From Dunaliella salina (lineage: Eukaryota; Chlorophyta; Chlorophyceae; Chlamydomonadales; Dunaliellaceae), in the NCBI GenBank assembly GCA_002284615.2, contig MU069583.1, positions 393,623-425,976 of the forward strand: DNA of 32,354 nucleotides, written 5' to 3'. Below, piece by piece: positions 10,301-17,589 of this stretch (position 1 is its first letter; each line of letters begins with the position of its first letter). The notes beneath the pieces are model-generated. The model worked only from the letters and a program-made list of their open reading frames with translations, searched no databases and was not told the DNA's origin. Made by a program: the position numbers and the translations under genes.

Positions 10301-13300
10301 TTCATGCCTGAAAACCATGTCCTTGGTATGCTCTTTTTCTTTCTTCCCTTTGCTGTAATTGCAACTCTTCCTGGGCATCTGAAATGTGTGCAAACATCCA
10401 AAGTATAACTTATGCAAACACTGGAAATTTCTTAGGCCTCTGATGCTCTGGGGTCAAAGCTTTTCACTGTTTGGATTGCTGGTTCCAGGGAATGGTGTTA
10501 CTTGCTGTTGTGCGTCCTGATGGACACGAGCTCAAGGGTTTGGAGGCAAAGGCGCAAGTGGCCTACAACCTGGGCGTCTTGCCATGCCCCAGCTTGCAAG
10601 GTCCAGAGGGAGAGCTGCAAGCTCAGCTGCCACGCCTCAACTCTGCTCATCACAAGCTGCTGCAGCAGCAGCAACAAGGAGACCTCACCCTGGCAAAGCT
10701 GCAGCTTCCTGGCTCTGTGTCCCATGAGGGCTGGGTCATTGACGTGGACTCGTCCAGGCACAAGGTGAGTGTTTTCCCAATTGGGATTATCTGAAGCCTG
10801 AAAATAAGTGCTCTTTGCATGCCCCAACTCGGGCTTCTAGGTCTCTGTTCTGCTTTGGCTCCAGAAGTGCCACTCAAGTATACCTGTCAAAATCGCCATG
10901 AACCCTATTTCCTACCCCTGGATTCACAGTCTGGGCTACCTACTTGCAACAAATGGGGTGATTTTGGTGGTCTGAGGTCCTTACAGGTATACTTGCAACA
11001 GAAGGTAATAAGAAGGCCCAGGATGTGTAACAAAAGGTTATATATCCCCAGATCGTCAAGTGAGGCAGGCAAGGCGGAGGATCAACCTTTTCTTACAATT
11101 GGTACGCGATGCAAGGGCCCCGGGTGGTGTAGCGGCTGTGCGCATGTAAGCATAGCGTTCGTGCGCACCACTGGTCAGGGGTTCGAATCCTGGTAGGCAC
11201 ACGGAAAGGTAAGGCTAGGCGAGGCGCATCCCTTGGGCAAGGATGCAGGACTCACTTGAGAACAGAACCTGGCCGGGACGTCCAGATTTAGGCAGGGGGG
11301 AATGTAACGAAAGGTTATATATCCCCAGATTGTCAAGTGAGGCAGGCAAGGCGGAAGTTCCTCCTTTTCTTACAGGATGGACCCGGTCACACTTGGGGGT
11401 CCAAGGGATTCAATTTGAGAAAAGATGAGTGCGTCTTATCGCTCCAGGTTTGGATTTGTGAAGAAGTCAAAATCAGTAAATCCCAATTGGGGGGGGGGGG
11501 GGGGGTAGTCGGATTGGGATTGAAAATACGAAAAGCCCAATTTGGACCCCAATTTGGCCAGTATGACTGCGGCCTAATTGGAGAGCAGCAAAATTCAGGC
11601 CACGTCCAAGAAAATCAAAGACACTGCACACAAAGATTATTCACACAATAGTTTGGAAGTGGAGAATTGTCCCCTTGGTGGAGCTGTGAGCCATTCGGGA
11701 TGATCTGAGGACAGGAGATTGATCAGGGGTCCTCCAATTTTTCTCATGACTAAGAAGATCTGAAACTTGGCAAAGATTAGGACATGGTCAGGTTCGGAAA
11801 AATATGTGAGTAGTCTGTCTGGCAAAGAGAGATTCATCATATTCAATTAATGTCTTACTCACTCCCTCACGCCCTTACTTTTCTTTGCAAGATTTCTTTC
11901 ATAACAAAACATGCTCCACATTAAACCACTACCACCATGCGAGACCCAGGTAGTGGGATCAAAGGAATCACAAGTCAGAAAATTCCCCCATGAAAAGGCC
12001 CCCAGGAAGCACCATTTGAATAAACACATTCTCGGAAAACACTAGAGGGGTTCAAAGCCTATTTGCCAAACTTGCTCCTCCTTGCACCTTTTTTCAAGTC
12101 TGACCATGCCAACCATTTTAATCTACAAAATATTACATTCACCGAATGATGTGAAAATTGAAGACCCCCAGATCACTCCCCTGTCCTCAGATCACCCACA
12201 AGCAGCCCACAGCTCCACCCTGGGGTTAAATTCAAATACATTTTTTTCAGAACTCCTTTATAAAATGCCAGAGGTGGGCAATGAGCCCAAATCGCTGAAA
12301 ATGTTCTTTCCTACCATTATTTTCCAAATCTGACCATGACAACCATTAAAATACCAATAAAAACTATGTTCGCCAAAAAATGAAGAAAATCGGAGGACCC
12401 CAGATCATTCTCCTGGCCTCAGATTACCTTAAAATGGCCCACAGCTCCACCCTGGGACCATTTTTCACCCCCAAAATATTTTGTTGATAACCCTTATATG
12501 ATATGCTAACATCCTGCATATTCAAAAGTGGGAATGAAGGAGGTCAAAAATTGACCTTTTTGGCACCCCTAGTGCTGGATTTTTTCTAAGGGAAATGGCT
12601 GACATTCAATATCTGACGAACCACTGGGTCTTTTCACTCCTTTTTTTTGCAATGATAATTTTTTATCCAAATCACTAAAAATCACTCATTTTGGTGCTCT
12701 GGCTGGTCAGGTATGGTGGGTGCTTGCTCGAAAAGTAGGGTTCACGCCGCGGCCGATTAGGAAGGTGCCCCGTCATTTGCAAGATTCAAGCTCGAGTGCG
12801 TTTGAAAGGGCGAGCAGTACATTTTAAACCAAAATTTGAAGATTGCAACTTACAGGGCCTATGCTCGGTGAACATTTCAAAAGTACCCCTATTTGAGGCC
12901 TTCGTCGTCCACCTCTGATAAAATGCTAACATCCTGCATATTCAAAAGTAGGAAAGGAGAAGGTCAAATTTCGGAACCCCTTAAGGCTTTGGCCAGATTT
13001 TCTCCAAGGGAAATGGCTGAAGTTCTGTATCTCACCTGCCACTTTGTCTTTTCACTCCAGCTTTTTGCAACGATATCCTTTTATTACGAGAACTAAGATT
13101 CACGCTGCGAAAACTAGGATTCACGCTGCGGCAAATGAGGCATGCGCCCAGTACTGGCAGTTTTGAAACATCAGTGCTAGCAAAATGTGCCCCGTAACTG
13201 GCAGTTGTGAAACATTAGTGCTACCAGAGGAACCCAAGTTTGAAAACTGCCAGTCATGGGGCACATATGTGGGCACATATGTGGGGAGCATGCAAAAAGA

Positions 13301-15836
13301 CCTGATTTTGGGCCTCAGATAGCCCCCTCTGACAAAATAGAGAAGGAAAGAACAGGATAGAAAGCAGTTTCTGGTGGAAACAACAGAACAGAACAGAACA
13401 GAACAGAACAGAACAATATAACAGAATAAGATAGAATTGACTTGAACAGAATAGTATAGAATATAGCAGGACAGATCAGAATGAAATGGAATGGAATGGA
13501 ATGGAATGGAGTGGAATAGAATAGAATATAATAGAAGAAAAGGAAAGGATAGGATAGGATAGGATATATAGAATTTAATACAATATGATAGAATTCTCTC
13601 TGTTTCGACTCGGCAACAACTTCAGAAAGCTTGTAACTTTTTGATAACCTTACCAGGATCTTCGCTTACAACATAACCTTCATCTCAATATTTTGGCTGC
13701 ATCTGTCTCATCTGTGCTCACTCACAATTTCCTTCTCAAATGCAATATTATCAAAAAGGAACCCATCCTTCGGCACAGGTTGTGCAGCAGGACTACAAGG
13801 CCTTATCAGCAGGCCTTCTGCTCTCAACATCTATTTGCTTTTTCTGCAGCTCCCCTCCCCGACACGAGTGGCTTAGTGACGTTCTTGCCCGGCAGCGGGG
13901 GGACTCGAGTTTGAGCCCTTGAAGCGGTGGTGCTTTGTCATTCTTCCACAAACAACACTTGCAATGTCAATCGCCTGTTCAGATTTCCTTTACTTTCCCT
14001 TTTCCCTTCCCCTTTTCTCTTTTCTCTGCATCTTTTACTAAATGCAAATTGTACCGCCATCATCGAATGCAGGTTGTGCAGGAGGGCTACAAGGCCTGCA
14101 GCCTGGCTGCCCAGCTGATGCACCCTCTGGCTGTCTGGGATGCAATTTGCCGTGGAGGCTGCAGCTACACACAGCTTAGCACAGATCTGCCCCTGCACTT
14201 TCTGGCAGAGCTGCGCTGCATTGTGGACGCCCTCTTTGGCAACTACAATTCAACAGCACAGCGTGTGCAGGGCCTGGTCAGCGCTGCTGTCACAGCAGGC
14301 GTGGCAGCTGGGGATGAGCTGTGTGTCAAAGGGATTCCATCATTGGTGGCAGCAGCACAGGAGGAGGCAGACAGGGGTGCGCCTGATGTACAAGCTAAAG
14401 CAGAAGCAGCTACAGCAGCACTAAGGGCACTGGCAGGATCAGCAGGATTAGAGGATGCGGCTGAAGCTGGAGCAGGACAGAAAGATGAGTTAGCAGAATC
14501 TGTAGCAACACACAGGAGAGCATGCTTGGTAGCAGCAGCTGCAGCCACTGCTGCAGCAGCATACGCAGCGCATGGTGTGCCCCCTGAGGCCTTTGTGAAG
14601 GCCTTATCCTGCGCACTTTCCTCTCTCTGCACTCAACCGCCTTCCATGTTCTACATCCAGACACAACCACCACATTTATCCTATGGCTGTTTTGCCATCT
14701 CACCAGCATCTTTGCGCAGTGAGAGCTCAAAAGGAAGGTGCCCTCCACAGCTGCGCTGCCTGCTCCTGGAGTGCACCAAGCCACATGTCGACGGGCACCT
14801 GCCTGGGTATGCTCCCTCACCCAGCTTTACCCAGACCTATGCCAAGGGCTGGGCCAAGGGACCTGAGATGGGGCGCATCGCAGAAATGGTCAACAGGCCC
14901 CCTAGCTGGCTTGACCTTCCAAATGATGTGGTCCAGTCTGTGCTCTCCCACCTGGAGGATGGCGAGGACCTGATTCAGGTGTTGCTGGCTTCCAGGTAAG
15001 CCATGCTTTTCCTTTTAAGTTTTTTTTTATTATTTCTTAGCCATGGGCTGATTACCACATTTTCTACATTGCTGCATGCTCTTGCTTGATATTCTTCCAC
15101 ATCAATTTGTCGCTGATTGGGCTTGTGCGCTGCATTATTTCTGAGCTTCCATTTCCGTAGGATACATGAGTGCTGAATAAGGGCATTGACAAGTGTTGAA
15201 GAGAGTTCAACTCTATCTTGACTTTTTCAAAACAGTGCAAAAGTCTTCATTTTTGTGAAGACAGAGGACTTTTCTGTCACCTAGTACTTTTTCCACAGCA
15301 CTTACAACAAATGAAAGGTTGGATTTGTTATTTCCTAGAAAGGCGTGTTGCCTTTTGATACACCAGTCTAACAGCCAGAAGAAGATTGAAAAAGTTGGGT
15401 AATCGTTTTTGGCAAACCGTGTGTTTGCCACACTTGCCAGGTGCATTACACTGATGCATTGTAGTATGCTTAGTGAATAAGTGCCAGAGCCTCTGAGTGC
15501 TGAATATTGTTGCTTAACCCCCCTTTCCCTACTCAGGTACAAGAGCCATTGCCTTTCTTACTGTCTGTGGAAATGTAGCAGCAAAATCCACTGCTTTTGG
15601 CAAGGCATTCAATCATCTCGATGTCAGACAATCCAAATGTCTGCTGTCCTTGCAGGGACTTGTCACTGCTCCTGAGGGCCATGCCTGATTTTGCCTTCAG
15701 GATGCAACAGGCAGCGGAGCATGATGCAGAGATGAGAGAAAAGAGAAAAAGAGAAGTTTGTCAAAATGTGTATTCGTTTATGCCAAGACATGCGTCTGCA
15801 GATTATGATTCCTATGATGGCTATGGGAGTATGTGA
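249..15836 (+). CDS. Kinase / RNA guanylyltransferase / Rnl1-type RNA ligase / F-box fusion gene (10-exon model)
   Basis: Proposed join: 249-529, 660-747, 873-1146, 1327-2318, 4758-5108, 7080-7610, 8947-9069, 10489-10764, 14073-14995, 15656-15836. All introns are GT-AG, every phase agrees, and the sum is 4020 nt (1339 aa plus stop). Domains by residue: P-loop kinase about 1-210 (GPPGAGKST 10-18); capping-type nucleotidyltransferase about 240-545 (KCDG at K298, DGEL 377-380, DGLIF 518-522, FKWQP 538-542); OB-fold motif VI RWDK 586-589; Rnl1-type ligase about 663-1060 (CRG 698-700, KVDGSL at K812, FEAVYPQNR from F864, EGWV 960-963); F-box-like about 1251-1295. Capping enzymes transfer GMP to 5'-diphosphate RNA; Rnl1 ligases join 5'-phosphate to 3'-OH RNA. 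Single-gene status is inferred from phase continuity and the absence of a convincing stop or start between modules. Two adjacent genes, split in the 5109-7079 intron, remain possible. The ATG at 249 follows a pyrimidine-rich stretch ending in GAG, so it could be internal to a longer gene. Confidence 0.72.
660..747 (+). CDS. Exon 2: kinase core
   Basis: The acceptor is ctgcag at 654-659 and the donor is CAG|gtacct. The exon reads ILILECIKELDDAHNVLRIL, the position where adenylate kinases carry LVLDGFPRT..QA..L. The canonical DGFPR is not conserved (ECIKE instead), so the substrate may not be AMP. The exon is only 88 nt. Confidence 0.8.
873..1146 (+). CDS. Exon 3: kinase LID and C-terminal helices
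   Basis: Starts in phase 0 after cctgcag with VLLVSGDS, matching the final beta strand of adenylate kinases. An arginine-rich region (RASRERDAARHVAERR) and a helical end containing LIQLFSAKGVLAEV follow. The frame stays open to a TAG at 1320-1322. I place the donor at 1147 (CAAG|gtcagg) because joining to 1327 keeps frame and removes that TAG in a 180-nt intron. The exact donor is uncertain. Confidence 0.72.
1327..2318 (+). CDS. Exon 4: capping-type guanylyltransferase domain
   Basis: Contains the covalent nucleotidyltransferase motifs in canonical order: motif I KCDG (K298, nt 1575, the expected GMP-lysine), motif III GTVLDGELIW, motif IIIa FDVL, motif IV DGLIFTPNSMLYALG and motif V LLFKWQP. 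The DGLIFTP..Y..G...LLFKWQP spacing matches eukaryotic mRNA capping enzymes better than DNA ligases. A CAG/CAT run (1732-1770) adds a His/Gln-rich loop before motif III, and a GCA run (1984-2011) adds an alanine loop before motif IV. The donor is CAG|gtaatt, phase 0. The 5' boundary at 1327 is the least certain point. Confidence 0.82.
2428..3712 (-). mobile_element. Non-LTR retroelement fragment, family A (CCHC + endonuclease end)
   Basis: Antisense insertion in intron 4. On the minus strand it encodes PNLQDALKPHMHSKHKLG, then a zinc knuckle CPLPGC...LSGC, ERHKIAGRMITKAL and SSRPDAVLLTS. After frame breaks it continues with NAAKQQQAELR, LLGVGGTIYTEH, HAHSVQYAHKLV and the terminal NPPDPH. RPD followed by an E-x-K motif is the restriction-like endonuclease signature of R2/CRE/NeSL-type elements. 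The 3' tail is the CTTTT-like run read from 2460 to 2428. No reverse transcriptase domain is present. A near-identical copy lies at 28245-29533, with its 5' limit at the same internal position. Confidence 0.82.
3713..4040. other. Intronic sequence without recognised content
   Basis: Between two family A fragments inside intron 4. It includes an A-rich stretch near 3880. The open frames here have no recognisable domain on either strand. Confidence 0.5.
4042..4330 (-). mobile_element. Family A retroelement 3' end, truncated
   Basis: The same 3' region as the 2.4 kb copy: A/G-rich tail complement at 4042-4080, the conserved CTACATCAATTAAGG block, then on the minus strand HYVQYAHKLVSTHCAIRN and the terminal NPPDPH. 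Similarity stops near 4330. It is a short 5'-truncated copy, typical of target-primed reverse transcription. Confidence 0.75.
4758..5108 (+). CDS. Exon 5: OB-fold motif VI of the guanylyltransferase
   Basis: Phase 0 at both ends (ttgccag acceptor, CAG|gtgtgc donor). Reads LVYECIWDNKHRWIPVSLRW then DKNHGNT. This matches the C-terminal OB-fold of capping enzymes, where an EC..W....R.DK..N pattern carries motif VI (R586, D588, K589, N593). A helical stretch leads to the ligase. Only about 26 residues separate motif V from YEC, shorter than I expect for a full OB-fold, so an exon may be missing from intron 4. Reading on to a stop at 5340 would enter a repeat, so the splice is preferred. Confidence 0.8.
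5211..5745 (-). repeat. C-rich dispersed repeat, inverted truncated copy
   Basis: Reverse-complement copy of the repeats at 23590-24281 and 25850-26523. Shared landmarks are the GGTATACATATGGG edge, the GGGACCCCCCCTCCAGAATT stretch, GCCCCATAACTCTGCT, and the G-rich run near 5720. It lies about 100 nt after exon 5 and produces the apparent read-through frame there. Confidence 0.75.
5746..6340. other. Intron 5 sequence, nothing recognised
   Basis: Unique-looking intronic DNA. Short open frames on both strands near 6035-6290 overlap each other and have no domain features. Confidence 0.45.
6345..6620 (+). mobile_element. Decayed family A retroelement 3' end, sense orientation
   Basis: Encodes LHAHSTNCAHKLVATRIAIA and an ending near QNPPGL, aligning with LHAHSVQYAHKLV...NPPDPH of the other copies. 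It then has the inverted-orientation 3' block TCTCCTTTTCCTCAATCAAC and a T-rich CTTTTTC tail at about 6600-6620. Heavy divergence suggests an old insertion. Confidence 0.7.
6675..6736. repeat. (CA)n microsatellite
   Basis: About 30 consecutive CA units in intron 5, shortly downstream of the retroelement tail at 6620. The same pairing of element tail and GT/CA tract is seen at 32200-32354. Confidence 0.97.
7080..7610 (+). CDS. Exon 6: Rnl1-type RNA ligase N-terminus and motif I
   Basis: Phase 0 at both ends (accttgcag acceptor, CAG|gtgaac donor). Encodes LAVFNYKLPS, then WAACRGLVLHPESRRVVAMP and ISRFGEL. This matches the region before motif I in the T4 Rnl1 family (YNY...CRG..F......V.RPF.KFFN). 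Motif I is KVDGSL (K812, the expected AMP-lysine), followed by an ATTRR segment as in T4-type ligases. A GCA run at 7279-7320 adds a polyalanine insert between the two blocks. Without the upstream exons, an ATG at 6873 could start a ligase-only protein. Confidence 0.85.
7880..8770. repeat. Tandem duplication (about 450 bp, two diverged units) in intron 6
   Basis: Unit 1 starts near 7880 (AGAATCATTTATTCC) and unit 2 near 8345 (AGAGTCATTTATTCC). Both continue through a TATCTGGCTCC block, TGTCTTGCAGAGTAGG, an A/G-rich run, an AGAGCCGTGTG-like block and GATTGTTGCAT. Each unit contains a degraded family A 3' end, so the duplication followed that insertion. Confidence 0.75.
8947..9069 (+). CDS. Exon 7: RNA ligase motif III
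   Basis: A 41-codon exon, phase 0 at both ends (accacag acceptor, ACG|gtgtga donor). It reads GWTYLFEAVYPQNRHIVSYP. This is the Rnl1 motif III pattern FE...P.NRIV..Y, with E865 the expected catalytic glutamate. Confidence 0.87.
9290..9480. repeat. Dispersed intronic repeat D, copy 1
   Basis: Shares the block CAGGAGATTGATCTGGGGTT and its flanks with 11640-11850 in the same orientation, and with 12080-12470 in inverted orientation. No coding signal. Confidence 0.55.
9521..9584. repeat. Short tandem duplication, about 31 bp x2
   Basis: The block AAAAAGAGCATGTTTAGCAA occurs twice in succession in intron 7. It looks like slippage or a micro-duplication. No function is suggested. Confidence 0.85.
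9590..10488. other. Rest of intron 7, nothing recognised
   Basis: About 900 bp of AT-richer intronic DNA ending at the ggttccag acceptor of exon 8. No domain-bearing frame or RNA-like structure seen. Confidence 0.5.
10489..10764 (+). CDS. Exon 8: RNA ligase motif IV
   Basis: 92 codons, phase 0 at both ends (ggttccag acceptor, AAG|gtgagt donor). Starts GMVLLAVVRPDGHEL, the strand after motif III in Rnl1 proteins. A helical region with a short glutamine run follows, then motif IV HEGWVIDVD (E960). The exon ends in RHK. K972 is the first lysine of motif V, completed by exon 9. Confidence 0.86.
11026..11097 (+). repeat. Left 72-bp terminal repeat of the TRIM
   Basis: Begins TGTAACAAAAGG and ends TTTTCTTACA, the TG...CA form of LTRs. 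It is preceded by target duplication GGATG. Confidence 0.82.
11118..11190 (+). ncRNA. tRNA-like segment inside the TRIM
   Basis: A box TGGTGTAGCGG and B box GGTTCGAATCC have tRNA-like order and spacing. GTGCGCA and TGCGCAC can pair across a 17-nt loop between them. The acceptor arms do not pair (CCCCGGG against TAGGCAC), so this is not a functional tRNA gene. It may act as a Pol III promoter. Confidence 0.5.
11303..11374 (+). repeat. Right 72-bp terminal repeat of the TRIM
   Basis: Begins TGTAACGAAAGG and ends TTTTCTTACA. It is preceded by the purine tract and followed by the second GGATG. Confidence 0.82.
11489..11505. repeat. G17 homopolymer
   Basis: Seventeen consecutive G in intron 8. 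It could form a G-quadruplex if transcribed from this strand, and its length is prone to sequencing error. Confidence 0.9.
11637..12475. repeat. Repeat D cluster: one inverted and two direct copies
   Basis: Copies near 11640-11850 (one orientation), 12080-12270 and 12310-12475 (the other). Landmarks are TCTGACCATG.CAACCAT, GACCCC.AGATCA.TC.CCTG and CCCACAGCTCCACCCTGGG. The opposed copies could form a large stem in the intron 8 transcript. Confidence 0.7.
12501..13135. repeat. Two-unit tandem repeat, period about 420 bp
   Basis: GCTAACATCCTGCATATTCA occurs at about 12505 and 12925, each followed by AAGGGAAATGGCTGA, CTTTTCACTCC and a TTCACGC.GCGG block. The units are diverged. No coding signal. 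Confidence 0.75.
13379..13575. repeat. Pentanucleotide satellite tract
   Basis: Consecutive runs of ACAGA, then ATGGA, ATAGA and GGATA units in intron 8. Changing five-base units suggest serial slippage. Confidence 0.92.
13779..13830 (+). pseudogene. Partial duplicate of the start of exon 9 (pseudo-exon)
   Basis: After a ggcacag acceptor-like site, GTTGTGCAGCAGGACTACAA repeats the first codons of exon 9 (VVQQDYKA against VVQEGYKA), 294 bp upstream. Similarity fades after about 30 nt and the frame then lacks ligase features. It is probably a local duplication remnant, though the acceptor could still be used. Confidence 0.6.
13866..13925 (+). repeat. Possible tRNA-derived SINE remnant
   Basis: An A-box-like TGGCTTAGTGA and a degraded B-box-like AGTTTGAGCCC lie about 35 nt apart. 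No cloverleaf forms. Weak evidence. Confidence 0.3.
14073..14995 (+). CDS. Exon 9: ligase motif V, Ala-rich spacer, F-box start
   Basis: Starts after gaatgcag with VVQEGYKACS, completing motif V with K972 of exon 8. The helical Rnl1-type segment AVWDAICRGG...LPLHFLAELR follows. Next come about 130 alanine-rich residues, then a block conserved in the downstream duplicate (LRCLLLECTKPHVD, LPGYAPSPSF, QTYAKGWAKG). The exon ends in WLDLPNDVVQSVLSHLEDGE and DLIQVLLAS, which fits the F-box pattern LPdEll..Il.yL...dL. Position 974 is valine where Rnl1 enzymes usually have the second lysine of KxK. The donor is CCAG|gtaagc. Confidence 0.85.
15656..15836 (+). CDS. Exon 10: terminal exon, F-box end and charged tail
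   Basis: The acceptor is tccttgcag. The first G completes AGG from exon 9, giving ASRDLSLLLRAMPDFAFRM, then a charged helix (EMREKRKREV) and a Tyr/Asp-rich end YDSYDGYGSM before TGA. The same exon with the same final GYGSM recurs at 21488-21662, which supports both the splice site and the stop. Confidence 0.86.
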
Positions 15837-16147
15837 GCTTTCTGGAAACACAGACCAACATGTTCCCAGTCAGAAGCATGCACGCTACTCTAACTCAATT
15901 ACCTGCTTTAACATTAAGGGTTCCACTGTCTGGCGGACTTGCCATGCCTCATGTACTTTGGTGCCCGCTGGTTGGTTACAGTTTCAAAATTGCCTGATTG
16001 CAGTGCATATGCTCAAATGACCCTTGTTAAGGAACGCTTGCCATGACATGTGGCTATTTCAATCTTCGGCCCTGCGGGCTTTGGGTGTCTTCATGGTTGC
16101 ACATTTTTTGCATCCTTTGTTTCTGTTGACAGCTGTTTTTATGCACA

Positions 16148-16250
16148 GAAGCTTGTTCAACCAGTAAAATAATTGTAAAAGAAGGTTGTCAAACCAGTAA
16201 AAGAATTGCAAAAGAAGCTTGTTCAACCAGCAAAAGAATTGCAAGATTTG
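16148..16250. repeat. Minisatellite, about 34-36 bp x3
   Basis: Three imperfect units of GTTCAACCAGTAAAAGAATT type. They produce a repetitive minus-strand frame (LLLQFFYWLNK) that I do not regard as a gene. Confidence 0.85.
16174..16178 (+). terminator. Possible polyadenylation signal TGTAA
   Basis: TGTAA is the usual poly(A) signal of chlamydomonadalean algae. This one is about 340 nt after the stop and lies inside the minisatellite. In the duplicate, TGTAA at 21735-21739 lies about 75 nt after the stop. Confidence 0.25.
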
Positions 16251-17589
16251 CAATTGCTAGTACATTGGGAAATGAAAATGAGGGACTGTGCCAGTTAAAG
16301 GTTGCTTGCATTCATGGATGGTTATGTGCATCGACAAAAAAAGACTTGAGCAATGGGAACATTTGGTATTGTGTCAGTTTTACTGGCGGTGACTGGTTAG
16401 CTGAGTCGGGAAGTGTTGTCAAGTCAGTATACCTTACACAACATGATCAGAACATAACATTTGTTTTAACTGAGATTGCAGCTGCAACTGATTAGTCTTT
16501 CCTTAATGCATGCTGTTTACTGTCCAGCGTAGACCTTTTCTTTTACAGCTGAAAGTGGAAGGTGCAAACAATTGATGGACCCCCAACAGAGATGGAAGTT
16601 CCTGAAAATTTCCCATGAAAAACTCTTAGGATGCAGCAAAGTCGTCTTGATGCCATAATAGCACTGCCCTCACAAGGCAAGAACTGCTTTCTCCTCCGTA
16701 AACATGAACCTACGAAGAAGCATTCTGCACAGACAACAATCCTGGAAACATTACTTCAGACATTGCCTCCTGGTTCTTGTATGGAACACCCACCACTACA
16801 ATTGGTGGGTAGAACAATTCTCGAATCAATGTAGCTTTTCTTGCTTGTATGTATGGATGCAGAAATGAGCCTTCCAGACTTGCTGCCTGCCTTGTTCTTT
16901 CTTACTTATTTTTCTGACATTCTGCTTCTTACAATGAATGAATGAGTGAACGATGAGATAGATCTGGACAGTCTTGTCAACCGGGAAAGGCATGTTGGAA
17001 AACCGCTGGTTTAATGGGTTTACAAGATGGATATAACATTCATGATAATAAGACGACGTCACCAAACAAATCGGGAAGATAACTAGACTGACCAACTAAA
17101 CTGATACACCACAGATACATTGGTCAAGGTTCACATAAACTGCAAGCACACTTTCCAACACTACCCCTTGCTTGCATGCTTATGCAAGGTTGATAATTGC
17201 ACACCAAAATAAGTACTCATGCATGATGGACGCGCAAATTGTTCATGCACAATTCAACAATGTTTCACAAACACACCACACACGTTGCGTAAGACTCCAA
17301 AGTGCTCATGTGCCGTGCCTCAAGTGCAAGTGCTGTCATATCCCATGCCATGTGCTTACACCAGCGCCCCAGCTGCTCACATGTGCTCCCGCTTTTGCTC
17401 CTGCACAATCTGCTGCTGTCTTTTTTTGCACGCATGTCCGCACACCCATGCAGTTTCTACCTGTTCCCCCTTTTTCTCCACTCCCCAGCTGACAGTGCTG
17501 GCCACACAGGTGTTCCCTCAGACCCAGCGGCACTCAAGGACTTCCGCATTTTGTGCCGCCTTGCATGTTTTGTCTGCCAAAGTCATCAT
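16251..17589. other. Intergenic, nothing recognised
   Basis: About 1.3 kb between the end of the fusion gene and the duplicated segment. The frames at 16265-16495 and 16631-16834 lack domain features. The C/T-rich stretch at 17360-17490 could mimic splice acceptors. Confidence 0.5.

Larger units (their letters stand above)
11026..11374 (+). mobile_element. TRIM-like miniature LTR element with tRNA-like Pol III boxes
   Basis: Two 72-bp direct repeats (11026-11097 and 11303-11374) each begin TGTAAC and end CTTACA, with about 6 mismatches. The element is flanked by a perfect 5-bp duplication GGATG (11021-11025 and 11375-11379). Just inside the left repeat is TGGTACGCGATGC (from 11100), placed like a tRNA primer-binding site. 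Just before the right repeat is the purine tract GGCAGGGGGGAA (11291-11302). These are LTR retrotransposon hallmarks with no coding room, i.e. a TRIM. The interior holds an A box (TGGTGTAGCGG) and a B box (GGTTCGAATCC). Confidence 0.82.

Noticed and set aside
11101..11200. Canonical tRNA gene
   Set aside because: A and B boxes are present but the acceptor arms do not pair and the T stem is imperfect. It lies inside a TRIM-like element.
13935..14072. Start codon region upstream of exon 9
   Set aside because: The open frame is pyrimidine-rich intron sequence (SFTFPFPFPF-like). The ligase homology begins exactly at the acceptor at 14073.
14243..14820. Minus-strand alanine/leucine-rich genes opposite exon 9
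   Set aside because: They are shadows of the GCA-rich coding strand. The plus strand has motif homology and a conserved duplicate.
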